Part shown: piece by piece, positions 1-9,226 of the stretch
Layout of the letters: every line of letters starts with the position of its first letter
Position numbering within the stretch: the stretch's first letter is position 1
From: Rhynchopus sp. YZ270_cl-10
Taxonomy: Eukaryota; Euglenozoa; Diplonemea; Diplonemida; Diplonemidae
DNA length: 64,000 nt
Direction of reading: 5' to 3'
Assembly (NCBI GenBank): GCA_964035575.1
Contig: OZ037849.1
Span: 620,001-684,000, forward strand
The notes under the pieces: model-generated
Databases searched by the model: none
Seen by the model: the letters and a program-made list of their open reading frames with translations, nothing else
Told to the model about the DNA's origin: nothing
Program-made: the position numbers and the translations under genes

Positions 1-162
1 TCTGCAGCAGCGGTTGAAGACGCTGGACAGGGTTGTCCTTGTGAACGGAGCCCTTTGAACGTGCATCCCTCGACAGTCAAGGGTGGGCTTCTGAGTGTGG
101 CCTTGGCATGCACGACTGCTGTGGGAGGGAACAGAGTGTCGCTTTGCAACCTTTACAGGTGA
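1..162 (+). CDS. 6-TM pseudocyclase, C-terminal end only
   Basis: This is the last 53 codons of a gene that starts before the window. The DNA is nearly identical to the 3' end of the gene at 6455-8248, and the peptide ends CNLYR before TGA at 160-162. The encoded stretch is the cysteine-containing tail that follows the degenerate cyclase domain in that family. The stop overlaps a strong splice-donor-like CAG/GTGAGT, so the transcript could be spliced here instead of ending; the sequence cannot decide. The following 545 bases, including a tRNA-Sec, are also duplicated downstream, so this is the left end of a segmental repeat. Confidence 0.8.
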   Translation, partial: SAAAVEDAGQGCPCERSPLNVHPSTVKGGLLSVALACTTAVGGNRVSLCNLYR

Positions 163-602
163 GTGTGAGGACACGTTTGGAGAGGACGGTCCTCTGTGGG
201 GTATTGGGATCATGCTTCTTGCTGTGGAGGTGTTGTTCATACGATGCCGGCACTGGTGTTACCATCAGGGTCATGCAAGGTACATTTTTGTGACTTTCCA
301 TCTGGCCCACACCAGACACGGTGAAGTTTGGCACCTCCAACCTTTGTGTTGAGTGTATGCACGTGAGGATTATTCATCTTTCAATTTCATGCTCATCTCT
401 CTTAGTTTGCTTCGGCAACGTTAAAAGCACCCATTTGCACCCCCTCTTCTTCCTACCACTTTCTTAGTGAACCCACCTCTTCGGCCACTTGGTGTTGGTG
501 TGCGGGGTGGTCACGGTATTCTCTGAACACAAGGTTTGTGCAGGTTACATATCTGGCACAGGTGGCACAGTCTGTAGTCATACGCTATCGATGCCTCCTA
601 TC

Positions 603-689
603 GCCGTGATGATATCAACTGGTGTTGGTTGCAGACTTCAAATCTGTAGGCGGGGTGACCCGCAGCGGTTCGATTCCGCCTTCGCGGTG
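603..689 (+). tRNA. tRNA-Sec (anticodon TCA), copy 1
   Basis: This 87-nt gene aligns without gaps to the human selenocysteine tRNA layout. Acceptor side GCCGTGA pairs with TCGCGGT (two G.U pairs). The D stem is 6 bp, ATCAAC with GTTGGT, around a 4-nt TGGT loop. The anticodon loop is CTTCAAA with anticodon TCA. A long variable arm (GCGGG/CCCGC, 4-nt loop) and a 4-bp T stem around TTCGATT follow, with discriminator G at 689. The six-bp D stem, long variable arm, 4-bp T stem and extended acceptor are the eukaryotic tRNA-Sec signature. It is identical to the copy at 8750-8836. Confidence 0.96.
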
Positions 690-690
690 C

Positions 691-695
691 TTTTT
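691..695 (+). terminator. Pol III T-run after tRNA-Sec copy 1
   Basis: A run of five T starts two bases after the discriminator base, the usual RNA polymerase III stop. Confidence 0.8.
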
Positions 696-847
696 GTTTG
701 CCTCAAAAGTGGTCCATTTTGTGCCGGAAAACAACAATAACAACTAGAACAACTATTTGCTAAGGAAAAAACGGGGTGTGCTATGGAAAACACCGCGCGA
801 TTTTCGAAACCACCGTAGCATCCTAGCGATTTGCTGGAGGTGCTGAT

Positions 848-1090
848 ATGCCTGGTGTGATCGACGTGTTGTCGTCTGTGCATTCTGTGCTTCTTCCGCA
901 CTGCTCCAACGACGACGACGATGCGTGGGACCCTGTGGACAAAAACGAGCTAGAACACGCCGAGCCTGCCGAGCCTACGTCCAACAACGCTATCGAGCAG
1001 ATGGTGCTGGATGAAGAGGACAGCCCCCCCTTCTTGAACGTTTCATATGCAGGCGTCCCAGTGTGTCTGGCAGCGTACGAAGAGCGTTAG
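848..1090 (+). CDS. short acidic ORF, unknown
   Basis: An 80-codon ATG ORF lies 150 bases after tRNA-Sec copy 1. The peptide is acidic, with a DDDD cluster near residue 23 and DEED near 56, and has no motif I recognise. It has no counterpart after the second tRNA-Sec, where the flanks have diverged. It could be an exon of a spliced gene or chance. Confidence 0.25.
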   Translation: MPGVIDVLSSVHSVLLPHCSNDDDDAWDPVDKNELEHAEPAEPTSNNAIEQMVLDEEDSPPFLNVSYAGVPVCLAAYEER

Positions 1091-1275
1091 CATACCTACA
1101 GAAGAGCAGAGGGCTGGATGTGTTGCAGATTATTTATATGGAGAAGTGAGCTGCGTTTTTTCTCCGATAGCAACAGGCTTCGCGCTAACTTTTGGAAAAA
1201 AATCTGAAAAATCGTGTTTCGGGACCAAAAAAACGCACCTCAAATAGTTGTGCGTCAGGGGGTGAAAAAACAGTG

Positions 1276-2245
1276 TTTTGTGGCATTTCCGAGCCAATCC
1301 CGGGCTGTGGTGGGGCATATTCGGAAAAATGGACAAAATTTTAGTGACTTAAATTTTCACAAAATATGAACCCATACTCTTAACGAGGGGCATTTTCAGG
1401 TCTGAAAACCCAAATTCAGATGAAATTGTGGTGTTTTGACTGGGAACAGGTAGCGCCGCAGGCGCACGGTACCCAACTTTTGTCTTTTTATTTTTCCCTT
1501 TTCTCTGCTTTCTTTTGATTGCACGAGCCGATTGCTCTCCACGGTGGGGTCACATGTGTGCGCAAACACTCTAAAGTACTCTTACTCTGAACGATGAGAT
1601 TCCTCTGGTTTTAGTAAGGAAACCCCTGTTTGCAAAAAGTGCGTAAATTTCCTGTGGCTTTTTCCCGCCAAGAGGTCGTTTTGTTGCATTTCCGAACCAA
1701 TCCCGGATTGGGATGTACGGAAAAATGGACAAAAATGCAGCGACTTAAAATTTGACAAAACATGAGCCCATATTCGTAAACAAGGGTTATTTTCAGGTCT
1801 GAAAACCCAACGTACTGAAGAAGCTATCGGTAACGTAGTGATGGCTGTGGGTTTCAGTGACCACAGAGAAGAGTGAGAAAACCTAGGACGGTTATATATG
1901 GCCTCGGAGGGGGTGTGCCCCACGGCGTCCTAATCAATCTTTATCCGTGAGGGAGGGGAGATCATCCTCAGGGGGGATGTGGAGTCGTACTCAAAATAAA
2001 ATGAACTGTACATAAGTACATCGTGTTTAAACATAAAGGAGGGTAGGAACAGGTAGCGCCGCAGGCGCACGGTACCCAACTTTTTTCTTTTTTCTTTTCC
2101 CTCTTCTCTGCTTTCTTTTGATCGCGCGAGACGATTGCTCTCCACGGTGGGGTCACATGTGTGTGTGAAAACACTCTAAAGTACCCTTACTATGAAATAT
2201 GAGATTCTCTGGTTTTCTTAAGGAAACCCCGGTTTGCAAAAAAAA
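1276..2245. repeat. interleaved direct repeats X-Y-X'-Y'
   Basis: Two units alternate. Unit X (about 1276-1412 and 1680-1810) contains TTTTCAGGTCTGAAAACCCA. Unit Y (1444-1641 and 2046-2245) begins GAACAGGTAGCGCCGCAGG and ends near AGGAAACCCC. The CG-rich start of Y belongs to a motif dispersed through the whole window. No coding signal is visible. The remaining DNA to the next gene (2246-2728) shows only T-rich, low-information sequence. Confidence 0.75.
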
Positions 2246-2780
2246 AACGCACCACAAAAATATCCAAAAATCCCGGGACAAAGGACAGAAGTTAGCGCAA
2301 AGCCTGGCAATTACCTTCTTTTTTTTTTTTTTAAAGTAAGAGAAAACCGAATGGAGTGGGAACGTTAGTTAGAGCGCAGCGGAAACGATACTGGGAACGC
2401 AACGAGCTTTTTTCATAATGTTTTATTCTTCCCCACAAAATATCACGCGCAGAGAAACACTCGTTTTTTCACACAGCGCGTCTGTCGTTTGTTTTTTCTC
2501 AACGACACCTTTTTTCAAAAAATTTTCCCGGTATCACATATGATACTGTCTTTCCATGGATACACATGAAAAGGAGTTACGTGCTATTCACAGAACTCGA
2601 TAGGCGATTGAGCGTATCTAACAACAAACGAAGCAAAAGAAAGTACAAGAAGAGAATAAAAAATGCAGGAAAAATAGACAAAGAGAAAAACAAAGAGATT
2701 TTGACAAAGGGACAATAATTTTTTTTGCCATTTTTTCAACCACCCCTCCACAAGAACACAGGTACCTGACGGGAGGGGAG

Positions 2781-4928
2781 ATGGGGATGCAGTGTCTCAA
2801 TGGCGTGCTCTCCTTGGACGGTACACTGAGTACCAAAAGGAAGGAGCTGCGCACACAGTTCTTCATCTTTGCCTGTGTGGGTTTGTTGGCAAATGTAGTT
2901 AATCTCGTGTCGACTCTTCAGGGACAACTAAGAGTGCCCATAGCTTTCATTGGGACACTGATGATTATGCTTGCGTTCAGCATTGCGGTCTGTGCAGTGC
3001 TGTGCAGGGTTCCGTTGACAACAAGGGTGGTGGTGGGCACGTTGTACATGATCACATGGGGAATGCTGATGTGGGATTTGAGTTCTCGAACAATCTCCAG
3101 AGAATCGTGGCCTCTCCTTGTGCTCATCATCGACATGCTGCTTGTGATGCAGGCGCCCGCACGGTACAGTCTCGGGCTTGTGGGTTTCATTATCATGTGG
3201 TTGTTGGTGCTTGGTGTTGAGGAGAGCTTCAGGTTTGGTCTGTTCGACCTGCCCGGGTTGCTGCCACAGGAGGGTGAGCACGGACGGCTGTATTACTTGA
3301 AGGAGACGTTTGACTGTGAGACACCACCCTGTCCAACAAAGTTCCCTTCATCTCGCCTATTAACTGCAGTCGCTGTGTTTGTGATTGACTTCATCGTGAC
3401 ACGTGGTTTCGCACGCCAAGTACTGAAGGAGCAGGCATCAATGGAGCGGACGATCAACGCTGTGCAGGAGATTGCGTCGTTGCTCGCAAAGTACGACGTG
3501 GAAGGTGTGGCACGGATGCTTGCGACACGTGGCTCAGAGCTGCCTGAAGAGATGTACGAGACGCTGCAGACAATGGAGCAGAACCTGCGCCGCTACAAGC
3601 CCTACCTCCCTGCTGCGCTGTTTGAGGAGATGGAGGAGCAGCAGAGGCGACAGAGCTGTGATCCTGAGCATATGTCTGTGGCACCACCTGGGGTGGAAAC
3701 TGAAACAGCAGCAATTGTGTTCACAGACATACGTGCATCAACATCGATCTGGGAACATGCACCTGAAGGGATGCGTGCTGGGCTGAAGATCCACAACACT
3801 GTGATGCGTAAGGTGATGCAGATGTTTGGTGGGTACGAAGTGAAGACAATTGGCGACGCTTTTATGGTTGCCTTCACATCAACACAGGACGGGGTGAACT
3901 TCAGTCTGCGTGTGCACGAACTCCTGCGTGAAGCTGTCTGGCCTGATTCACTACTTGAGGATGCACCAATCTGTGCTGAACAGGGACCACTTTGGGGAGG
4001 ACTGACTGTGCGCATTGGTGTGAACACAGGCCCTGTGACTGTGGAGGAGAACGCACTGACGGGACGGACAGACTACTTCGGCCACACAGTGAACGTTGCT
4101 GCACGCCTTGAGAGCACATGCAAGCCTGGTGCTGTGGCTGTGCCTTCTGACCTGTACACATCTGAGTGCAGGTCTTGCTCTGCTGTTGTTGGGGATGCGG
4201 AGGCACTGGACTTGAAGGGTGTGTCTGGGACAACGTTTGTGTGTTGTGTGTGGCCTTTGTCACTTGGGGGACGAAGGCAGACTCCCCTCAAAGAACCTGT
4301 TATGCTGAAAGGGCCATCCGTTCGTGAGTCCGAGGCGTCCCTCAGCTTGAGATCCAACTCAAGTTCAGTTTTGGGTCACACCATGTCTGGTTACGGCAAC
4401 ACTGCGGCACTTCCCTTTGAGGCAACTGTGGGCACTGTGCATCTTGCTGGAGACGAGGAATGTGACCACACACTCCGCAAACTGAGTGTGGCCCTGACGA
4501 CCCTCACAGTCATACTGGACCAGAACGGTGGGACCTTGGTGACGCTGCTTGGGAGCCGTGTCTGTGTTGGGTGGAACCTGACCCGGCCAGCACCTGCACA
4601 CATGGAGAACGCAGTGCGCTTTGCACAACGCCTTTTGGGGACTGCAGTGCTGTCTGGTGCAGGGCTTGTGACGGGTTCGGTGCAGCGCGGAGATGTTGGT
4701 GCTCGGAAGCAACGCTTTGTGACTGTGATGGGGCAGACTGTGTACCGGAGCTGGGCGCTGTGCGACACGGCACGGGAGGGGAGGCAGTGTTTGTACGAAC
4801 CTCCGTTGGGGACTGTGCTTCCTGCTGCGTTGAAGTCTGCACTGCAGGCTGAGGGCAAAGCACATGATGGGTTGTACCAGGTCCTTGCGATGAGGAGTCG
4901 CTTGTGCGAAGAGAAGGAGAAGACGTGA
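2781..4928 (+). CDS. 6-TM adenylyl cyclase, class III (C1 active, C2 degenerate)
   Basis: The 715-aa product should convert ATP to cAMP at a membrane. Six hydrophobic segments lie near residues 26-45, 53-74, 82-100, 110-125, 128-147 and 193-209. A coiled-coil-like linker follows (about 210-245), then an NLRRYKPYLP stretch as often found before protist cyclase domains. The catalytic domain (about 305-470) keeps both metal aspartates (FTDI D316, GDAF D359), the adenine-specifying pair K355 and D431, and the transition-state pair N438/R442. A second, degenerate cyclase-like domain occupies about 548-690, with GS in place of the metal-binding GD. The start is fixed by conservation with the 6455 and 9227 copies. 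Its 3' half is almost identical to the 9227 gene, implying recent duplication or conversion. The upstream AACACAG suggests a leader-intron acceptor. Substrate choice is inferred from residues only. Confidence 0.93.
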   Translation: MGMQCLNGVLSLDGTLSTKRKELRTQFFIFACVGLLANVVNLVSTLQGQLRVPIAFIGTLMIMLAFSIAVCAVLCRVPLTTRVVVGTLYMITWGMLMWDLSSRTISRESWPLLVLIIDMLLVMQAPARYSLGLVGFIIMWLLVLGVEESFRFGLFDLPGLLPQEGEHGRLYYLKETFDCETPPCPTKFPSSRLLTAVAVFVIDFIVTRGFARQVLKEQASMERTINAVQEIASLLAKYDVEGVARMLATRGSELPEEMYETLQTMEQNLRRYKPYLPAALFEEMEEQQRRQSCDPEHMSVAPPGVETETAAIVFTDIRASTSIWEHAPEGMRAGLKIHNTVMRKVMQMFGGYEVKTIGDAFMVAFTSTQDGVNFSLRVHELLREAVWPDSLLEDAPICAEQGPLWGGLTVRIGVNTGPVTVEENALTGRTDYFGHTVNVAARLESTCKPGAVAVPSDLYTSECRSCSAVVGDAEALDLKGVSGTTFVCCVWPLSLGGRRQTPLKEPVMLKGPSVRESEASLSLRSNSSSVLGHTMSGYGNTAALPFEATVGTVHLAGDEECDHTLRKLSVALTTLTVILDQNGGTLVTLLGSRVCVGWNLTRPAPAHMENAVRFAQRLLGTAVLSGAGLVTGSVQRGDVGARKQRFVTVMGQTVYRSWALCDTAREGRQCLYEPPLGTVLPAALKSALQAEGKAHDGLYQVLAMRSRLCEEKEKT

Positions 4929-5490
4929 GTGGTGTGTTGTGCCAATTTCCATTGTGCACTTGCACCTGCTCTGTTCTTGCTCGTGAGTGACACTACATTT
5001 TATTTGGGACATGATATTTGCCATATCCTGGTGCAACTTGGGGGGTTAATCAAAAAGACGCTTTTTTTTCCACAACACAGATCGAAAGAAAAAAGGGTTG
5101 GGAAATGGGGTTTTCATTGCATAGTTGCTGCAAAAACAAATTCGTGTCTGAGACCCTCCACACCCTGCCATTTTTGCTCTCAGTTTCAGAACAGAGCACT
5201 TTCTCCCATACAGACCCCTTGACGCGTTCACGTGTCACAAACCTCCTTCTGAACCTTTTTGGGCTGATTGACGGAAGGGACGACTGTGAGTAGAAGGCTT
5301 TGGGGTGGGGAAGGGAATCTGAGTGGGCCAAGGCTGCGATTGTACCGTTTTATTGCGTACTGTGAGGAAGCGCTGTGGTGCCACGTCATGAGCCTCCGTT
5401 TGATGAATGTGTTCATAACGTGTGGCTGTGCTCTATTTCCATAGATGCAAGCTGTTGCACGCACAATGTGGCATCAGGTGTGTGCACTGC
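4929..5490. other. 3' flank with scrap of pseudocyclase tail
   Basis: Bases 4929 to about 5055 match the flank after the 9227 gene (11366-11490). A short block near 5270-5322 (GAAGGCTTTGGGGTGGGGAA) matches the end of the pseudocyclase gene at 48587-50380, so a fragment of that subtype lies here. No other gene is seen. Confidence 0.6.
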
Positions 5491-5682
5491 TCATAAGGTC
5501 GCAGCTTTTGAGCCCCTTTCTTCAGTCTTGAGTTTTGTGGCGGCGTAGAAGCGTTTGCCCAAAATGGACCAATACCATGTTTTGGTCAAAGCCCTCTCAA
5601 GCAGGGTAGATCTTTGTTCTGGGGAAAAACATACATTGAAATCCCCCAGCCTAATGACAACCATGTGGTGGCTGTAATTCAC
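5491..5682 (-). pseudogene. possible LINE endonuclease fragment
   Basis: A 63-residue minus-strand ORF contains VIRLGDFNVC, resembling the GDFN motif of the endonuclease/exonuclease/phosphatase fold used by LINE elements. Nothing else of such an element is recognisable nearby. A chance match is possible. Confidence 0.25.
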
Positions 5683-6147
5683 ATCCCTTAGAATTACCAG
5701 AATTCAGCCTTTGTTGAAGTAATGTGCATACTTGTATGTGCGTGTCACGCTTCTCCACCCTTAAATGGGTGCACCGCTCGGTGAGCAGTGGTAACCCTTC
5801 TCGACTAGTGCAAACTTAAGAATTTTCTGCTGTAACTTACCAAAATCGATTTTCTCACCCCAAACACCCGCAACACCCCACCTGCTACTTCGGTAGCCTG
5901 TGTTGTTGGGAGTTGGTTCTCATGTTGATCCCCAGTGTCTTGCACTGCTTCTTCTGAGCCCAACGCTGTTTGGCCTGTCGACGTAATAAATACGAAGACA
6001 GGGCGGCGGTGCCAACAATTTTCCGATGATGTAACGTTTTATCTGATTGATTTATCGTTTGATATACCTTGTGTGTGCTACTTCATGCACACCCAAGCAA
6101 GGTATATTGAAAGGTACTTTCAAGCGATACTTCGTTATGTCATTGGG

Positions 6148-6221
6148 GGTACCTGGGTACCTGGGTACCTGGGTACCTGGGTACCTGGGTACCTGGGTAC
6201 CTGGGTACCTGGGTACCTGGG
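6148..6221. repeat. GGTACCTG minisatellite
   Basis: About nine perfect 8-bp GGTACCTG units occur in tandem. The unit contains the palindrome GGTACC. An ORF runs through the array but is only repeat. Confidence 0.95.
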
Positions 6222-6386
6222 TGCCCACGTCATGACGACGTCATGACGAGGTAATTACGAGGGGGTGCCCTCGTAATTACCTCGTCATGACGAGGGCACC
6301 CCCTCGTAATTACGAGGGGGTGCCCTCGTCAAGGCACTCGTAATTACCTCGTCATGACGCGCGTAATGTCATTACGAGTCCATGGT
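6221..6386. repeat. nested palindrome cluster
   Basis: Several overlapping self-complementary words (CTCGTAATTACGAG, GACGTCATGACG, GAGGGGGTGCCCTC) recur in both orientations, giving a block that can fold in several ways. It ends just before the shared cyclase leader. Confidence 0.85.
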
Positions 6387-6454
6387 GTTAGGGGGTTTGC
6401 CCCATTTTTCCAACCACCCCTCCACAAGAACACAGGTACCTGACGGGAGGGGAG

Positions 6455-8248
6455 ATGGGGATGCAGTGTCTCAATGGCGTGCTCTCCTTGGACGGGACAC
6501 TGAGCAGGAAAAAGAAGGAGCTGCGCACACAGTTCTTCATCTTTGCCTGTGTGGGTTTGTTGGCAAATGTACTTGGTGTGGCAGCGAATTTAGATTCACA
6601 ACTAAAAGGGCCCATAGCTTTAGCAGGGTCACTCATAATCATACTTGCGTTCAGCATTGCGATCTGTGCAGTGCTGTGCAGGGTTCCGTTGACAACAAGG
6701 GTGGTGGTGGGCACGCTGTACATGATCACGTGTGGAATGCTGACGTGGGATTTGAGTTCCCGAACAGTCTCCAAAGAAGCTTGGCCTCTCCTCGTGCTCA
6801 TCATCGACATGCTGCTTGTGATGCAGGTGCCTAAGGTGTACAGTCTCGGGCTAGTGTGTTTCATTATCATGTGGTTATTGCTGCTTGGTGTTGAGGAGAG
6901 CTTCAGGTTTGGTCTGTTCGAACTGCCAGGGTTGCCGCCACAGGAGGGTGAGCACGGACGGCTGCATTACTTGAAGGAGAAGCTTGACTGTGAGACACCA
7001 CCCTGTCCGGTACCGTTCCCTCTATCTCTCCTCTTAACTGCAGTGTTTGTGTTTGTGATTGACTTCATCGTGACACGTGGTTTTGCACGTGAGGTGCTGA
7101 AGGAGCAGGCATCAATGGAGCGGACGATCAACGCTGTGCAGGAGATTGCCTCGCTCCTGGCAAGGTACGACGTGGAGAAGGTGGCGGAGCTGCTGGAGGA
7201 GCATGAACATGAGCTGCCTGAGGGGATGACGGTGGCACTGCGTGCGTTGGAGAAGAACCTGCGGTCGTACAAAGCGTACCTGCCACTGACGTGTCTGCTT
7301 GGGGATGAAGACAGCGAAGTTGAGTGCACTGAGCACGTCAGTTCAGAAGGGGCAGAACATGATTGTGCAGAGCAAACAGCATCTTCTGAGAGTGGTTCCA
7401 CAAATGGAAGCTTGCCTGCTGCAATTGTCCGGAACGTTGCTTTGGGGCTCACGTCTGTGAAGGCGACTCTGCTGACGGTGAACATCAAAGACACGTTGCG
7501 TCTGGTGGAGCAGGACAGTGCACACTTCTCCTCCTTCTTCACAACTCTTCTTCTGAAGACGTTGCAAGCAACAGAGTCATACCGTGGGATGGTGGACGTG
7601 TTTGTCGGTGACAGGGTGCATTGCTCGTTCAACACGTCAAGGCAGTGTGCAAACCACACCACCTCAGCACTGCACACAGCAAGAATGCTGTTGAGGGGTT
7701 CGAAGCTGTCGCAGGTGAACATCGGTGTTGCGACTGGGAAGGTGCTGCGTGGTGACATGGGGTGTGAAGTGATGCGCCGCTTCAGCATGGTGGGCACACT
7801 TGTGCGTGACGTGCATGGGATGGAACGTGCAGGACGTATCCTTGGCTGTGACGTGCTCTGCAACCGTATGTGCTTCAGCGATGCTGAGTGCGAACACGAG
7901 ATGCGCCTGATTCCGTGCAAGGTGGAAGTGTCTGCAACCTCTGACACACCTGAAGTGGTTGCCGAGCTTCTGCTTGACAGCGGGCGCTCCGCCAGCCCGA
8001 CTGAAGAGTGGATGTACCAGATCGGGAAGAACAAGAAGTGGGAGAACTACAACACAACAGTGCGGAAGTACCTGAAAGGCGATGTGTCTGCAGCAGCGGT
8101 TGAAGAGGCTGGACAGGGTTGTCCTTGTGAACGGAGCCCTTTGAACGTGCATCCCTCGACAGTCAAGGGTGGGCTTCTGAGTGTGGCCTTGGCATGCACG
8201 ACTGCTGTGGGAGGGAACAGAGTGTCGCTTTGCAACCTTTACAGGTGA
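6455..8248 (+). CDS. 6-TM pseudocyclase (chimeric copy)
   Basis: The 597-aa protein has an N-terminal six-span region nearly identical to the active genes at 2781 and 9227. From about base 7090 on it follows the pseudocyclase at 48587. It lacks the active C1 domain. Its only cyclase-like domain (about residues 330-460) resembles the degenerate C2 domain of the active genes (NTSR, GKVLRGDMG, FSMVGTLV). The FTDI position reads TVNI, and the Asn/Arg pair is missing. The tail EEWMYQIGK...WENYN...YLKGDV resembles segments found after other cyclase domains. No cAMP synthesis is expected; a regulatory or partner role is inference. The stop overlaps CAG/GTGAGT, so a further exon cannot be excluded. 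A tRNA-Sec follows about 500 bases on. Confidence 0.9.
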   Translation: MGMQCLNGVLSLDGTLSRKKKELRTQFFIFACVGLLANVLGVAANLDSQLKGPIALAGSLIIILAFSIAICAVLCRVPLTTRVVVGTLYMITCGMLTWDLSSRTVSKEAWPLLVLIIDMLLVMQVPKVYSLGLVCFIIMWLLLLGVEESFRFGLFELPGLPPQEGEHGRLHYLKEKLDCETPPCPVPFPLSLLLTAVFVFVIDFIVTRGFAREVLKEQASMERTINAVQEIASLLARYDVEKVAELLEEHEHELPEGMTVALRALEKNLRSYKAYLPLTCLLGDEDSEVECTEHVSSEGAEHDCAEQTASSESGSTNGSLPAAIVRNVALGLTSVKATLLTVNIKDTLRLVEQDSAHFSSFFTTLLLKTLQATESYRGMVDVFVGDRVHCSFNTSRQCANHTTSALHTARMLLRGSKLSQVNIGVATGKVLRGDMGCEVMRRFSMVGTLVRDVHGMERAGRILGCDVLCNRMCFSDAECEHEMRLIPCKVEVSATSDTPEVVAELLLDSGRSASPTEEWMYQIGKNKKWENYNTTVRKYLKGDVSAAAVEEAGQGCPCERSPLNVHPSTVKGGLLSVALACTTAVGGNRVSLCNLYR

Positions 8249-8749
8249 GTGTGAGGACACGTTTGGAGAGGACGGTCCTCTGTGGGGTATTGAGATGCCG
8301 GATGTGTTCACTGGTTCACTTTCATGCTTCTTGCTGTGGAGGTGTTGTTCATACGATGCCGGCACTGGTGTTACCATCAGGGTCATGCAAGGTACAGTTT
8401 TGTGACTTTTTGTGGCCCACACCAGACACGGTGAAGTTTGGCACCTCCAACCTTTGTGTTGAGTGTATGCACGTGAGGATTATTCATCTTTCAATTTCAT
8501 GCTCATCTCTCTTAGTTTGCTTCGGCAACGTTAAAAGCACCCATTTGCACCCCCTCTTCTTCCTACCACTTTCTTAGTGAACCCACCTCTTCGGCCACTT
8601 GGTGTTGGAGTGAGGTGTGGTTACGACCTTCTCTGAACACAAGGTTTGTGCAGGTCACCCCGTCATATCGCTGAGGTGTTAGGGTTCTGTATTCCGCACT
8701 TCACGGATCTGGCACAGTCTGTAGTCATACGCTATCGATGCCTCCTATC

Positions 8750-8836
8750 GCCGTGATGATATCAACTGGTGTTGGTTGCAGACTTCAAATCTGTAGGCGG
8801 GGTGACCCGCAGCGGTTCGATTCCGCCTTCGCGGTG
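8750..8836 (+). tRNA. tRNA-Sec (anticodon TCA), copy 2
   Basis: It is identical over all 87 nt to 603-689: TCA anticodon, 6-bp D stem with 4-nt loop, long variable arm and 4-bp T stem. Perfect identity amid diverged flanks suggests recent duplication or selection. Both copies are probably functional. Confidence 0.96.
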
Positions 8837-8837
8837 C

Positions 8838-8842
8838 TTTTT
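8838..8842 (+). terminator. Pol III T-run after tRNA-Sec copy 2
   Basis: Five T residues start two bases after the tRNA, as in copy 1. Confidence 0.8.
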
Positions 8843-8867
8843 GTTTGCCTCAAATAATATTATGAAG

Positions 8868-9084
8868 TACCGACCCTCCCCCGTGAAATTGTCCCCCCCC
8901 CCCTCCGACCCCCTTGAAATTGTCCCCCCTGGGGGAAAAGCTGAGGGGGGGACAATTTCTCGTACTGTAGGGGGGTGGCCGTTTTGGTTAGTGTGAAGAA
9001 GGGAGAGCAAAGGTTGTCCCCGCGACTCCCTTGAAATTGTCCCCAAATTGTTCGTGGGGGCAATTTCATGGGGGAGGGTCGGTA
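8868..9084. mobile_element. 217-bp MITE with TA-flanked inverted ends
   Basis: The ends are inverted repeats of about 30 bp starting TACCGACCCTCCCCC. If the outer TA is a target duplication, the element runs CCGACC to GGTCGG between two TAs, as in Tc1/mariner-type insertions. The interior repeats AAATTGTCCCC in both orientations. It lies between tRNA-Sec copy 2 and the next cyclase and has no counterpart after copy 1. Confidence 0.75.
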
Positions 9085-9226
9085 GATACAATTGACTTAA
9101 TTTTTGGGCGTGCCATACCAAATGAGCAAGGAATTTATTTTTCCTTTTTTGGGGGGGTGTGTTTTTTTTTTTGCCATTTTTCCAACCAGTCTTCCACAAG
9201 AACACAGGTACCTGACGGGAGGGGAG

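Larger units (their letters stand above)
1..707 (+). repeat. segmental duplication copy 1 (cyclase tail + tRNA-Sec)
   Basis: Bases 1-707 match about 8087-8854, with a few indels and one poorly conserved patch before the tRNA. The unit comprises a pseudocyclase 3' end, about 440 bases of 3' flank with no evident ORF of its own, and a tRNA-Sec gene. Homology stops right after the tRNA terminator. Confidence 0.9.
8087..8854 (+). repeat. segmental duplication copy 2 (cyclase tail + tRNA-Sec)
   Basis: This is the second copy of the unit at 1-707. It carries an extra stretch soon after the stop and a variant patch near 8660-8700, but an identical tRNA. Gene plus tRNA were copied together. Confidence 0.9.

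Noticed and set aside
157-293. UGA at the pseudocyclase end as a selenocysteine codon
   Set aside because: Tempting beside a tRNA-Sec, but the downstream frame is not conserved between the two copies and no SECIS-like structure was evident; stop or splice donor is simpler.
6967-8034. 355-codon minus-strand ORF opposite the pseudocyclase (and the 523-codon one at 48532-50103)
   Set aside because: Shadows of the GC-biased sense genes; no recognisable domains.
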